Assembly (NCBI RefSeq): GCF_014236655.1
Contig: NZ_JACMYG010000008.1
Coordinates: forward strand, 124,001-188,000
Reading direction: 5' to 3'
Length of the DNA: 64,000 nucleotides
Source of the DNA: Pseudomonas kielensis
Lineage (GTDB): Bacteria; Pseudomonadota; Gammaproteobacteria; Pseudomonadales; Pseudomonadaceae
Shown here: in pieces, positions 1 to 9,338 of the stretch
Position numbering within the stretch: position 1 is the stretch's first letter
How the letters are laid out: the number at the start of each line of letters is the position of its first letter
The notes under the pieces: model-generated
Databases searched by the model: none
The model's input: the letters and a program-made list of their open reading frames with translations, nothing else
What the model was told of the DNA's origin: nothing
Translations under genes and position numbers: made by a program

Positions 1-501
1 AATACCATCGCAAAAACAATCGCAGAGCTCCGGATACTGGTTGGTTACCTGGGGGAAAAGGGCCAGGCTAATTGGTGGGGCAGCGAGTTCTTTGGCGCTA
101 CAGCGGCTGCTTTTTTGGCTCCAATATTCAACCGATCTCTGTTTCTTGCCCAATACCAGGGGGCAACTGCGGCGGCAGCTAAAGTTCACGACGAGGTCAT
201 TGGTGTTGGCCGTATCTATCACCTATTTCGTTTGCCGATCGGGCTCGAGCAATCATCTGCTGATGCGCTCAACGACACCGCTTTCGTGCAAATCTTACAA
301 GGCAGATTGGCAAGTCGTGAGCTGGCGATGGTGCGCCTGGCTGAGTTGGCGGATAAACCAGAGTCCGCATCGCCAGGCCCTGTTTTGCTGGGCCAGATGA
401 GTCAAGATATACAAGCCGAGCTACAACGTGCTGCGGGCTTTTATTGTGCAGCCCTGACCTCCGGAATTCAGACGTTCCCCTACGTTCGGGAGGTTGAGTG
501 A
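1..501 (+). CDS. BrxE-like BREX accessory protein, 5' end outside window
   Basis: The frame is open from base 1, so the true start lies upstream of the window; about 166 residues are visible. The N-terminal part reads LRILVGYLGEKGQANWW, which I associate with the BrxE family of small BREX accessory proteins. The rest is mostly helical with no catalytic motif that I can see. The stop overlaps the GTG start of brxA by 4 bases, so it is translationally coupled to the BREX operon and is most likely its first or second gene. The role of these small proteins is not established. The family assignment is from memory of conserved residues and is only moderately sure; the BREX linkage itself is clear from position. 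Confidence 0.6.
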   Translation, partial: NTIAKTIAELRILVGYLGEKGQANWWGSEFFGATAAAFLAPIFNRSLFLAQYQGATAAAAKVHDEVIGVGRIYHLFRLPIGLEQSSADALNDTAFVQILQGRLASRELAMVRLAELADKPESASPGPVLLGQMSQDIQAELQRAAGFYCAALTSGIQTFPYVREVE

Positions 502-1283
502 GTCAGCAGCGCTACTACACCACTCAGCTACAAGCCGGACTGGGGCTCCTAGAAGAAACAAGGCAACTGCTCCAGGTTTATCAACCTGGCATGAGTGCGT
601 CGCAGCTTTATGAAGCCGCGCTGGCATCGGGTCGTTTCCCATTGGTAACGGCAAGGCGTCTACGCAATATTGTTGTCGAGTGCTTTGCCCCACGCTACAT
701 GCGCGACCCATACGTTGCCGCGCGCCTCAAGTCCCTGGTTGATCATTTCACGACCGCCGAGCTCAATCAGCTGCTTTTTATCTATACCGCGCGAGCCAAT
801 CTTGTATTGGCAGACTTCGTTCGAGAGGTTTATTGGGCGCGCTATTCAGCAGGGCGAAATGATCTCCAGCTGGAAGACGTACGCACCTTTGTTACCAACA
901 GCGTGCGCGAAGGAAAAACGCAAAAGCCATGGTCTGAGACCACGATCAAGCGCATCTCATCGTATTTGATGGGCTGCTGCGCCGACTATGGACTGCTGAC
1001 AACCACAGGCCGCAACCAGCGTTCGATTGCTGCTTATCGCATCTTGCCAAAGGTCGCCGCCTACTTGGCCTACGACTTGAAGTTCAGTGGTCTTGGTGAC
1101 AACCAAATTGTTTCAAGCTCCGACTGGGATCTCTTTGGACTGGAACGTACAGACGTTCGAGACCAACTGAAACGTTTGTCATTACAAGGCCTACTCATAT
1201 TTCAGGCCGCTTCCGATGTCGTGCATATCGGGTGGACCTACAAAAGCATGGAGGAACTGATCGATGTCATCGCTCAAAGCTGA
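498..1283 (+). CDS. brxA: BREX protein BrxA (DUF1819)
   Basis: This 261-residue protein has the length and sequence character of BrxA (DUF1819), a small DNA-binding protein present in almost all BREX types and required for phage resistance in some of them. Typical stretches are MSASQLYEAALASGRFP near residue 30, FAPRYMR near 60 and the C-terminal YLAYDLKFSGLGD block near 190. The start is GTG in a GTGA overlap with the upstream gene, and the end overlaps brxB by 20 bases, giving strong coupling. BrxA, BrxB and BrxC are encoded in the usual type 1 order. No truncation is seen. Confidence 0.9.
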   Translation: MSQQRYYTTQLQAGLGLLEETRQLLQVYQPGMSASQLYEAALASGRFPLVTARRLRNIVVECFAPRYMRDPYVAARLKSLVDHFTTAELNQLLFIYTARANLVLADFVREVYWARYSAGRNDLQLEDVRTFVTNSVREGKTQKPWSETTIKRISSYLMGCCADYGLLTTTGRNQRSIAAYRILPKVAAYLAYDLKFSGLGDNQIVSSSDWDLFGLERTDVRDQLKRLSLQGLLIFQAASDVVHIGWTYKSMEELIDVIAQS

Positions 1284-1836
1284 TTTCAATGAGTTGATGG
1301 AGCGAATTAAGCAGGGGCGCGAGTTTGGCCATGCCAGCTTCGAGCCCATTTTCTATTTGGTTTTTCCGCCGCATCAGATCCTCAATGTGAAGCGCGAAAC
1401 ACCCGCGTGGATGCACCGACTGCGCAACGAAGGCTGGGAAGTCGAAACCTTTTCGATCGCCGAGCATGTTGCAGACATTATCGAGAAGGCACCGCTTCGC
1501 AAGATCTGGCTCGCTGCCGATCAGAAAGCGCCCTTGGCATGGGACAAGACCAATGCGTCGCTCGCTAATGCCATCAGTAATGGTGCGTTACAGGCACGCA
1601 TCGAAGCCAAGCTGGCCGAACTTGAAGGCAAGCCTAAGGCCATTTTGCTGGTCACTGATCTTGAGGCGTTGCATCCCTACACACGCATCGGTGTCATCGA
1701 AGGCAAGTTGCAAGGCAAATTCCATGTACCCACGGTGTTCTTCTACCCTGGTGTGCGCACCGGCAAGACAAGACTCAAATTCCTGGGGTTCTACCCCGAC
1801 GATGGCAACTACCGCTCTGTCCACGTCGGCGGCTAA
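1264..1836 (+). CDS. brxB: BREX protein BrxB (DUF1788)
   Basis: This 190-residue protein matches BrxB (DUF1788). Recognisable parts are the N-terminal IFYLVFPPHQILNVKR segment (residues 29-44), the central ILLVTDLEALHPYTRIG segment and the C-terminal VPTVFFYPGVRTG followed by LKFLGFYPDDGNYRS. The fold resembles a P-loop-less ATPase or nuclease-like domain and its biochemical role is unresolved, though BrxB is needed for BREX defence and methylation in tested type 1 systems. It starts inside brxA and is followed after 15 bases by brxC, so the three genes are almost surely one transcript. Confidence 0.92.
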   Translation: MSSLKADFNELMERIKQGREFGHASFEPIFYLVFPPHQILNVKRETPAWMHRLRNEGWEVETFSIAEHVADIIEKAPLRKIWLAADQKAPLAWDKTNASLANAISNGALQARIEAKLAELEGKPKAILLVTDLEALHPYTRIGVIEGKLQGKFHVPTVFFYPGVRTGKTRLKFLGFYPDDGNYRSVHVGG

Positions 1837-1851
1837 TCATTGAGGTAAAAC

Positions 1852-4800
1852 ATGACGATCAAAAAACTCTTCGACCCCAGCAAGAGCATCAATCGCAGCA
1901 TTGAAAAGGTCATCACCTATGGCGTGTCACAAGAGGCGCGCCTGAAATCGGAAATCTCGGAATACGTGGTTACCGACAGCATCGACCAGCAGTTTGAGAA
2001 TCTCCTGCTCAAGATGGAAGCCGCCATGGACATTGGTGGCGAAAACGAAGTCGGCGTCTGGGTGTCGGGCTTCTATGGCTCGGGTAAGAGCTCGTTCACC
2101 AAGTATCTGGGCTTGGCATTTGACGATCGCATCACCATTGATGGCGTTCCATTCATCCAGCACCTCCAAGATCGTCTCAAGCGTCAGCAAACCAAGTCCT
2201 TGCTGTCGAACGTAGCCAAGCGCTTTCCTGCCGCAGTGCTGATGTTGGACTTGGCCAGCGAACAGGTCGCAGGTGCGACCATGGAAGAGGTGTCGACGGT
2301 CCTGTTCTACAAGGTTCTGCAGTGGGCAGGTTATTCGCGCAATCTCAAGGTTGCAGCGCTGGAACGCAGGCTCAAGAAGGAAGGTCGTTACAACGAATTC
2401 CTGGATGCATTCAAAGAAGCTGCGGGCGGTGAAGACTGGAGCAACTACCGTAACGACGAGTTGGTGGTCGACAGCCTCATTCCTGAGATTGCGCACAAGC
2501 TTTACCCCACACTTTTCAAGACGCCCAGTTCGTTCACGACCGAATCAAGTGAAATCGTCGTTTTCGAAAACGACCGTGTGCGTGAAATGCTGGAGATTGC
2601 CCGCGAGGCATCGGGCAAGGAATACATCATCTTCATCATCGATGAAGTCGGTCAGTACGTTGGCCCACGGCCCAATCTGATCCTGAACCTCGATGGATTG
2701 GCGAAGAACCTGAAAAACATCGGCGACGGCAAGGTTTGGATCGTCGGAACGGCGCAGCAAACGCTCACGGCGGACGACGAGAAGGCAGCCCTCAACTCGC
2801 CAGAATTGTTCAAGCTTAATGACCGCTTCCCGATTCAGATCGCCCTTGAATCCAACGACATCAAGGAAATTTGCTACACACGACTGTTGGGCAAGTCGTC
2901 ACCAGCGGAAGCCGAATTGGGCGGATTGTTTGATCAATATGGTCAGCAGCTGCGCCAGAACACCAAGCTTGTCGATGCGCGCGTCTATGGCGTCGATTTC
3001 GATCGCAAGACCTTTGTCGATCTCTACCCGTTCCTTCCCGCGCATTTCGACATCCTGCTGCACTTGCTAGGCGCACTGGCCAAGTCCACAGGAGGCATCG
3101 GCCTGCGCTCGGCGATCAAGGTGGTGCAAGACATTCTGATTGACGGCTCTGAAGGCAAACTTGCCGTTGCAGAACAAGCCGTTGGCTGGCTCGCCACCAC
3201 CGTCACGCTGTTTGATGCTCTGGATAAAGACATCAAGCGCGCCTTCGCCTCTTTGCACGCATCGGTCGAGAAAGTCACCAAGATCCGCTTCTCGCATTCC
3301 GAGTTGCATCAAAACATCGCCAAGACGGTCGCCGTTCTGCAAATCCTTGGCAACCTGCCGATCACCCGTCAAAACGTCACCAGCCTGATGCACGCCAGCA
3401 TCGCCGGGGCGTCTCAAGCAGACGCTGTGGCCAAGGCGGTCGAAGACCTGATCAACGACTCCATCGTTCCATTTGGCGAACAAGACGGCAACCTTTGCTT
3501 CTTCAGTGAAAAGCTGAACGACATTGAACAGGAGCGCAGCCAAGTTGCATTGCGCGGCGTTGAGCTGCGTCGCATCGTTAACGAAGCGTTGACCAGTGTC
3601 TATGCGCCATTGCCCTCCACCCAATTGCACGGCTCCTATGCCGTATCCACCGGACTCAAGGCGCAATCGGCAGGCAATGTGCCCGCATCGTTAGCGGGTG
3701 AGCGTAACCAGATCCAAACCATTGTTGAACTGGTCGATCCCAAAGAAATCGACAGTGCACGCACTCGAGTCACTGACGAGTCGCGTCACAGTTCATCCAA
3801 GTTCAACATCTACCTGGTGGGCCGCACTACGCCGGAAATGGACGAACTGACGGCTGATATCCACCGCTGCCGTGAGATCGCCAACCGCTACCGCAGCGAT
3901 CCAGATCAGGAAATTCGCGAATATTGCAACGGCCAGGCCGACCGGGCTGAACACCTCAGCACCAAACTGCGGGCACAGATCCAGCGCAGCCTGTTGCAAG
4001 GCTCGTTCATCTTCCGTGGCCAGGTTGTCGCAGTAGATACGCTGGCGGCGGAGCTGCTGGATGCCGCTCGCAAACACCTGAGCGAAGTGGCCGAGCAAGT
4101 GTTCGATCGCTATGTAGAGGCCCCGGTGCGAGCCGGAACCGAACTCGCAGAGAAATTCCTCCGGGTCGGCAATTTGTCGGGCATCACCAGCGCTCTAGAT
4201 CCTCTGAACCTTGTGCAAACCCAAAGCGGGCGGCACAGCATTCGCACGGACCACTTGGCCATGGTGAGCATCCGTGATTACATCAATCGCAACGGCACAG
4301 TCGACGGCAAGCGCTTGACTGATGTCTTTGCTGATGCGCCCTTTGGTTGGTCGGCAGACACCCTGCGCTATCTGGTGGCGGCCATGCTGCTGGCGGGTGA
4401 GATCAAGCTCAAGGTGGCTGGGCGTGAGGTCACCGTCAATGGCCAACAAGCCATCGACGCCATCAAAACCAACAATTCGTTTAAGATCATTGGCATTTCG
4501 CTTCGCGGCGGCGACCGTCCGACCAACGACGTACTGGCACGAGCTGCAACCCGGTTGACCGAATTGACTGGCGACACCGTCGTACCGCTGGAAGACGACA
4601 TCAGCAAAGTCACCACCAAGCTCTTTCCGCAACTGCAGCACCAATACGGCCCTCTCACTGAAAAACTACGCGGCCTGAACTTGCCAGGTGTAGACCGCCT
4701 GCAAAACCTCACGCACGAGATTAACGATGTGCTGCTCACCGACGCTTCGGATGCGCCACGTCGTTTGGGCAACGAGCAATCAGAGCTGTTTGAAAGTCTC

Positions 4801-5496
4801 AAATGGGCTGCCGAAGTCAAACTCAAGTTGGAGCAAGGCCTGGAGCAAACGCTGCGCGATCTTCGCCAGCACTGCACGGCCATTGCCAACCTGCCGAATG
4901 TGGCCTTGCTGGCCACGCTAAAAGAAGAGTTGGCTGAGGCCCTCAGCCTTATCGACGAGCGCCTGCAGCAGGCCGACTTCTATCGTTTTGCGGCTGATTT
5001 CAGCACCAGCCTCACCACCATTCGCACCCGCATTCGCGATACGGTGATCGCGATGCAAGATCTGCTCAAAACACGCATCAAAGAGGCCGAGGTCGACCTA
5101 AAGCGGGTGCCGGAGTGGATCAAGCTCACCCAGCAAGAACAGACTGAACTGTTGGGTAGCCTAGAGCGTTTGATTGTGGAAGTGACGCCTGATTTGTTGG
5201 GACTCAATTCCATTACGAACAAGCTCTCTGAACTGCAGGATGAAGTGCAAGGTTTGAAACACAGCATTGAGCGTCTTGGCACGAAGCGGATTAAGGAGGA
5301 GCTTGAAGCTGAGATTCCTGTGCCAAGTGCTGTAAATGAACCGAAACCAGCCATCGCGCGCAGCATCAAAGCGCGCACCAAGATCACCACGATGGATGAC
5401 CTGGATGCGCTGATCACGCAACTGCAACAACTGCGTGGCGAGCTGAAGTATGCACATGCCTTTGCCGTCAACCTCGAACTGCGAGACGACCTATGA
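1852..5496 (+). CDS. brxC: BREX ATPase BrxC
   Basis: A 1,214-residue protein of the length expected for BrxC, the large P-loop ATPase of BREX type 1. A Walker A motif FYGSGKSS sits near residue 73-80 and a Walker B IIFIIDEVGQYV near residue 258-270. The C-terminal third (about 930-1180) is rich in predicted coiled coil, with long Leu/Glu/Lys/Gln runs. BrxC forms part of the BREX core complex with BrxB, PglX and PglZ. A GAGG ribosome site lies 7-10 bases before the ATG. The stop overlaps the pglX start by 4 bases. GC content is even throughout and no frameshift is seen. Confidence 0.95.
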   Translation: MTIKKLFDPSKSINRSIEKVITYGVSQEARLKSEISEYVVTDSIDQQFENLLLKMEAAMDIGGENEVGVWVSGFYGSGKSSFTKYLGLAFDDRITIDGVPFIQHLQDRLKRQQTKSLLSNVAKRFPAAVLMLDLASEQVAGATMEEVSTVLFYKVLQWAGYSRNLKVAALERRLKKEGRYNEFLDAFKEAAGGEDWSNYRNDELVVDSLIPEIAHKLYPTLFKTPSSFTTESSEIVVFENDRVREMLEIAREASGKEYIIFIIDEVGQYVGPRPNLILNLDGLAKNLKNIGDGKVWIVGTAQQTLTADDEKAALNSPELFKLNDRFPIQIALESNDIKEICYTRLLGKSSPAEAELGGLFDQYGQQLRQNTKLVDARVYGVDFDRKTFVDLYPFLPAHFDILLHLLGALAKSTGGIGLRSAIKVVQDILIDGSEGKLAVAEQAVGWLATTVTLFDALDKDIKRAFASLHASVEKVTKIRFSHSELHQNIAKTVAVLQILGNLPITRQNVTSLMHASIAGASQADAVAKAVEDLINDSIVPFGEQDGNLCFFSEKLNDIEQERSQVALRGVELRRIVNEALTSVYAPLPSTQLHGSYAVSTGLKAQSAGNVPASLAGERNQIQTIVELVDPKEIDSARTRVTDESRHSSSKFNIYLVGRTTPEMDELTADIHRCREIANRYRSDPDQEIREYCNGQADRAEHLSTKLRAQIQRSLLQGSFIFRGQVVAVDTLAAELLDAARKHLSEVAEQVFDRYVEAPVRAGTELAEKFLRVGNLSGITSALDPLNLVQTQSGRHSIRTDHLAMVSIRDYINRNGTVDGKRLTDVFADAPFGWSADTLRYLVAAMLLAGEIKLKVAGREVTVNGQQAIDAIKTNNSFKIIGISLRGGDRPTNDVLARAATRLTELTGDTVVPLEDDISKVTTKLFPQLQHQYGPLTEKLRGLNLPGVDRLQNLTHEINDVLLTDASDAPRRLGNEQSELFESLKWAAEVKLKLEQGLEQTLRDLRQHCTAIANLPNVALLATLKEELAEALSLIDERLQQADFYRFAADFSTSLTTIRTRIRDTVIAMQDLLKTRIKEAEVDLKRVPEWIKLTQQEQTELLGSLERLIVEVTPDLLGLNSITNKLSELQDEVQGLKHSIERLGTKRIKEELEAEIPVPSAVNEPKPAIARSIKARTKITTMDDLDALITQLQQLRGELKYAHAFAVNLELRDDL

Positions 5497-8400
5497 GTTT
5501 TGAAAGAAAAGGGGCTTTCGATCAATCCACACGAGGTCGCCTGCAAAAGCTGGTTAACAGTTGTCGTAGCCTGCTGTCCGACGAATTCAGCATTCAGCTT
5601 CAACAAACCTATGGTTTGGACCCCAAGACCGGTGAAGTCACGGCCATGGCGCGACTCACCCATCTGGACGACCGGCAGCGCCACACGGCTGAGGTCCTAC
5701 GGCAAACTCTTGCTCACTATCTGGGCGCAGACGCCGACGACATCGATCACCGCATCGCGGTGCTCGACCGGATGGTGCGCGAGCAGGCTTTTACGGTGCT
5801 CAACCGCTTGGCTGCACTGTTGATGATGGAAGCGCGTGGACAACTGATCGAGTCGATCAGCAAAGGCTATCAATCGCGCGGCTACCAGCTCTACAGCAAG
5901 ATTGCCGGTACCGCCCTAGGTGAAACCGGCCAGGCTTACCAGGTTTATCTGTTCAGCGTGTTCGATGAGCTGGCACAAGAGCTGCCTGCCCTGTTTGATC
6001 GCTATGCCTCCAATGGTTTGCTGTTCCCGCGAGAAACTGCCCTGCGTGCGCTGCTGGATGAGCTAAACCACTTTGAGATTGAGCCGCTTTGGGGCGCAGA
6101 CGAAACCATCGGTTGGATCTACCAATATTTCAACTCTAAGGAAGAGCGCAAGGCCATGCGCGATGCCAGTCAGGCACCGCGCAACAGTCGCGAACTCGCG
6201 GTACGCAACCAGTTCTTTACGCCGCGCTACGTGGTGGAGTTCTTGGTCGATAACACGCTGGGGCGTCTCTGGTTTAACGCCACTGGCGGGCAAACTGATC
6301 TGCGCAACCGTTGCCAGTACCTGCTGGTCAAGCCCGACGAGCAACCACAGGCAACCATAAAGCTGCGCGACCCTCGCACCCTGAAGCTGCTGGACCCGGC
6401 TTGCGGCTCCATGCACTTTGGTCTGTACTCCTTCGACCTGTTTCTGGAGATTTACCGCGAAGCTTGGGCTTGGGAGCAGCAAAACGGTCCAGGCTCTTTG
6501 GATGTGTCTACGCACCCCCTGTCGGGCTTCAAACCGCTCAGTCAGACCTATTCCGACCAAGACGCATTCCTCCTCGATGTACCCCGACTTGTCATCGAAC
6601 AAAACATCTATGGCGTTGATATCGACCCACGCGCCGCACAGATCGCCACGCTAGCGCTGTGGTTGCGTGCGCAGCGTGCCTGGCACGACACAAACGTAAA
6701 GGCAAAAGAGCGTCCGCGAATTGGTCAAGGCCATGTTGTAGCCGCAGTCGCTCCACCCGCCGAGCGCGAACTGCGCTTGCAGTTTGCAGCCCAGCTCGAT
6801 CAACGCGACGCTGAGTTGTTCGAGAAAACGCTGCAGATGCTAAAGCACCTGCCTGAAATGGGAGTGCTACTTCAGGTCGAACGCGAGCTCCCTCACTTGA
6901 TTCGTCAAGTATATGTGGGAAAAGGTACGGGGCTGTTTGCCCAGCAAGAGCAAGAAAACTGGCAGCAGGCAGAGACAAGGTTGCGTGCCGCCCTTGTCGA
7001 TTTCGCTCAGGCCATAAAAAATACATATCAAGGTCGATTATTTGTTCAGGACGCTTTGCAAGGATTCAGGCTAATCGATCTATGCAATGAGAGATTTGAA
7101 ATCATTGTAATGAACCCTCCATTCGGAGATCCTTCTTTATTGGCGGCTGATTATCTGGGCAAAGCTTACCCATCTTGGAATCAAAATATTCTTTGCGCGT
7201 TCATTTTACGAAGCCTTAATTTGTTAGCGCCAGGGGGGCTTGTTGGCGCCATTTTCGATAAAACAGCGCTAATTAAATCAACCTATCAAGATTTTCGAGA
7301 AATTTCTCTTTATTCAAGTCTGAATCCAATTTCGATGGTGGATCTGGGTTGGGGCGTCTTGGACGGAGCGCAAGTAGAAACGGCGTTATCTGTTTGGGCA
7401 TCAGGTGTTTCAGAATCAACTGTGTCGTCCATAGCGTCTGTTTCGCTAGAAGAGAAGAATAGTTGTTTGTCAAATGCATCAAATCAATACAGACAGGGAA
7501 TGCAAAGCGGATTTTATCAACTCGGACTTGATGAGATAGCACTGTTTCCTAATAAAGCAATACCGTTTGATGCAAGTCCATGGATCTTACGGTTATTGCA
7601 AAAAAAACTTCATGTTAAAGATGTTGTCGGCAAAGCTATGGTTGGGTGTCAAATAAAATCGGATGTGAATTTCAGGTTGTTTTGGGAAATACCCGAGTCA
7701 GAAACTATTGGCATCTCTACTGTCTGGAGCACAATGTTCAACGGGGGCGGTTTTTCTCCATTTTTAATGCCCCTACGAGATGTTGTCCGATTTGGAGTTC
7801 GAGGTAATGCTGTACCATTTAGTGAGTCCACTTTCTTAAGAAATGTTGATTCTCAACAGAAACAAGGGTATGGCTGGGGAAAACGTGGCGACTTGGTTGA
7901 CACAACGGTATTACCGGAAGGATGTGTTTTTACTACTGAGGGGCAGGCTATTACGCACCCTTTGGATGAGGGGTGGTCGCTTGCATATTTAAATTCAAAA
8001 CTGTATTGGTTTTTAATAAATCAATTTTGCGGACAGCACAAATATGCGGGATATGTGAATGTATGTCCTGTCCCAAGTTTTTCATCTGAAGAGAAGGCTG
8101 CTCTCTCTGAGTCAGCCAAGCAGATTTCGTTTATTTATAAGTCATTTCTTAGTTTGGATGAAACTTGTAGGGAGTTTTTGAGTCCGTTTCCTTTTGGTGC
8201 GGATGCTGAATTAATATCTTTTATTGAAGTGTTAGTAAATAGATATAATGAGGCAGCGAGCGCTATTAATTTTCTTTATAATAAAATAAATGAAATTATT
8301 TACAGAAATTGTGAGCTGTGCCCTGAGGAAGTTGACGTTGTAGAGGCGTTCTCATCTCAAGCGTCATCGATCGCTGATTCGCTTAAAATAAGTATTGGTA

Positions 8401-9338
8401 GAAGTAAAATAGAAGAAAACTTTGCGAAATCACTCTTGTCATATGCTGTCGGATTATGTTTTTATCGATGGGACTTGAACAAAGCTTTTAGCCACGAGTT
8501 GATCGTCTCTGATCCGGAAGTAATGTTGCCGAGCAAGCAAGCTGGAAGAATGGTTGAGTGCGAAAATAAAAGCTTTATTTATGACTCTTCATCAAGTGCG
8601 AAGCACGGGTTGGGTGTACTGGTAACTTTGCATTTAGAGAAAATATTCGGTGACAGTTTTTCTGATTCTGAAGCTAAGATATGTGCTGTCCTTAGATCAG
8701 GCTCAATAACTGAGTACATATCTGATAATGTTTTTTTTGCTCATCATCTGGAGAACTATTCTAGGAATGGGCGAAATGCGCCGATCTATTGGCCACTTTC
8801 CACCGCATCAGGTAGTTACACGCTTTGGGTTTACTACCCCACCCTGAACAATCAAACCCTGTTCACTGCGGTCAACGATTTCCTGGATGGCTCTAACGGC
8901 AAACTGACGCAAATCAGCCGTGAGTGCGCTGAGTTGCGCAGTAAGGGCAGCGGCCGCTCCCATGACGAGGAAACGCAATACGAAACGCTGCAAACCTTCG
9001 AGCAAGAGCTCACTGACTTGCGCGACACCTTGCTCAAGATCGCACCTACCTACCAGCCCAACCACGACGACGGTGTGCAAATCACCGCCGCGCCGCTGTG
9101 GCCTCTATTCCGCCACAAGCCCTGGCAAAAGGTCTTGAAAGACACCTGGACCAAGCTGGAAAAAGGCGACTACGACTGGGCACACTTGGCCATGGCCTAC
9201 TGGCCAGAACGCGTACGTGTGAAGTGCAAGACCGACAAATCCCTCGCCATCGCGCATGGGCTTGAAGATCTGTACGTGGAGCCAGAGGCCGCCCCCAAGA
9301 AAACGCGCGGAAAAAAGAAAGCGGGAGCTGACGAATGA
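5493..9338 (+). CDS. pglX: BREX adenine-specific DNA methyltransferase PglX
   Basis: A 1,281-residue N6-adenine methyltransferase that marks host DNA at the BREX recognition site and is needed for defence. The SAM-binding motif LLDPACGSMHFG is near residue 299 and the catalytic NPPFG near residue 540; a YGVDIDPRA motif lies between them. The C-terminal half should carry the target recognition domain. Base composition changes sharply inside the gene: about 7010-8800 is clearly AT-rich with many ATT, AAT and TTT codons, while both ends match the GC-rich neighbours. This is expected if the recognition domain was swapped by recombination. The reading frame is intact. It overlaps brxC and pglZ by 4 bases each. 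Confidence 0.95.
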   Translation: MSFERKGAFDQSTRGRLQKLVNSCRSLLSDEFSIQLQQTYGLDPKTGEVTAMARLTHLDDRQRHTAEVLRQTLAHYLGADADDIDHRIAVLDRMVREQAFTVLNRLAALLMMEARGQLIESISKGYQSRGYQLYSKIAGTALGETGQAYQVYLFSVFDELAQELPALFDRYASNGLLFPRETALRALLDELNHFEIEPLWGADETIGWIYQYFNSKEERKAMRDASQAPRNSRELAVRNQFFTPRYVVEFLVDNTLGRLWFNATGGQTDLRNRCQYLLVKPDEQPQATIKLRDPRTLKLLDPACGSMHFGLYSFDLFLEIYREAWAWEQQNGPGSLDVSTHPLSGFKPLSQTYSDQDAFLLDVPRLVIEQNIYGVDIDPRAAQIATLALWLRAQRAWHDTNVKAKERPRIGQGHVVAAVAPPAERELRLQFAAQLDQRDAELFEKTLQMLKHLPEMGVLLQVERELPHLIRQVYVGKGTGLFAQQEQENWQQAETRLRAALVDFAQAIKNTYQGRLFVQDALQGFRLIDLCNERFEIIVMNPPFGDPSLLAADYLGKAYPSWNQNILCAFILRSLNLLAPGGLVGAIFDKTALIKSTYQDFREISLYSSLNPISMVDLGWGVLDGAQVETALSVWASGVSESTVSSIASVSLEEKNSCLSNASNQYRQGMQSGFYQLGLDEIALFPNKAIPFDASPWILRLLQKKLHVKDVVGKAMVGCQIKSDVNFRLFWEIPESETIGISTVWSTMFNGGGFSPFLMPLRDVVRFGVRGNAVPFSESTFLRNVDSQQKQGYGWGKRGDLVDTTVLPEGCVFTTEGQAITHPLDEGWSLAYLNSKLYWFLINQFCGQHKYAGYVNVCPVPSFSSEEKAALSESAKQISFIYKSFLSLDETCREFLSPFPFGADAELISFIEVLVNRYNEAASAINFLYNKINEIIYRNCELCPEEVDVVEAFSSQASSIADSLKISIGRSKIEENFAKSLLSYAVGLCFYRWDLNKAFSHELIVSDPEVMLPSKQAGRMVECENKSFIYDSSSSAKHGLGVLVTLHLEKIFGDSFSDSEAKICAVLRSGSITEYISDNVFFAHHLENYSRNGRNAPIYWPLSTASGSYTLWVYYPTLNNQTLFTAVNDFLDGSNGKLTQISRECAELRSKGSGRSHDEETQYETLQTFEQELTDLRDTLLKIAPTYQPNHDDGVQITAAPLWPLFRHKPWQKVLKDTWTKLEKGDYDWAHLAMAYWPERVRVKCKTDKSLAIAHGLEDLYVEPEAAPKKTRGKKKAGADE

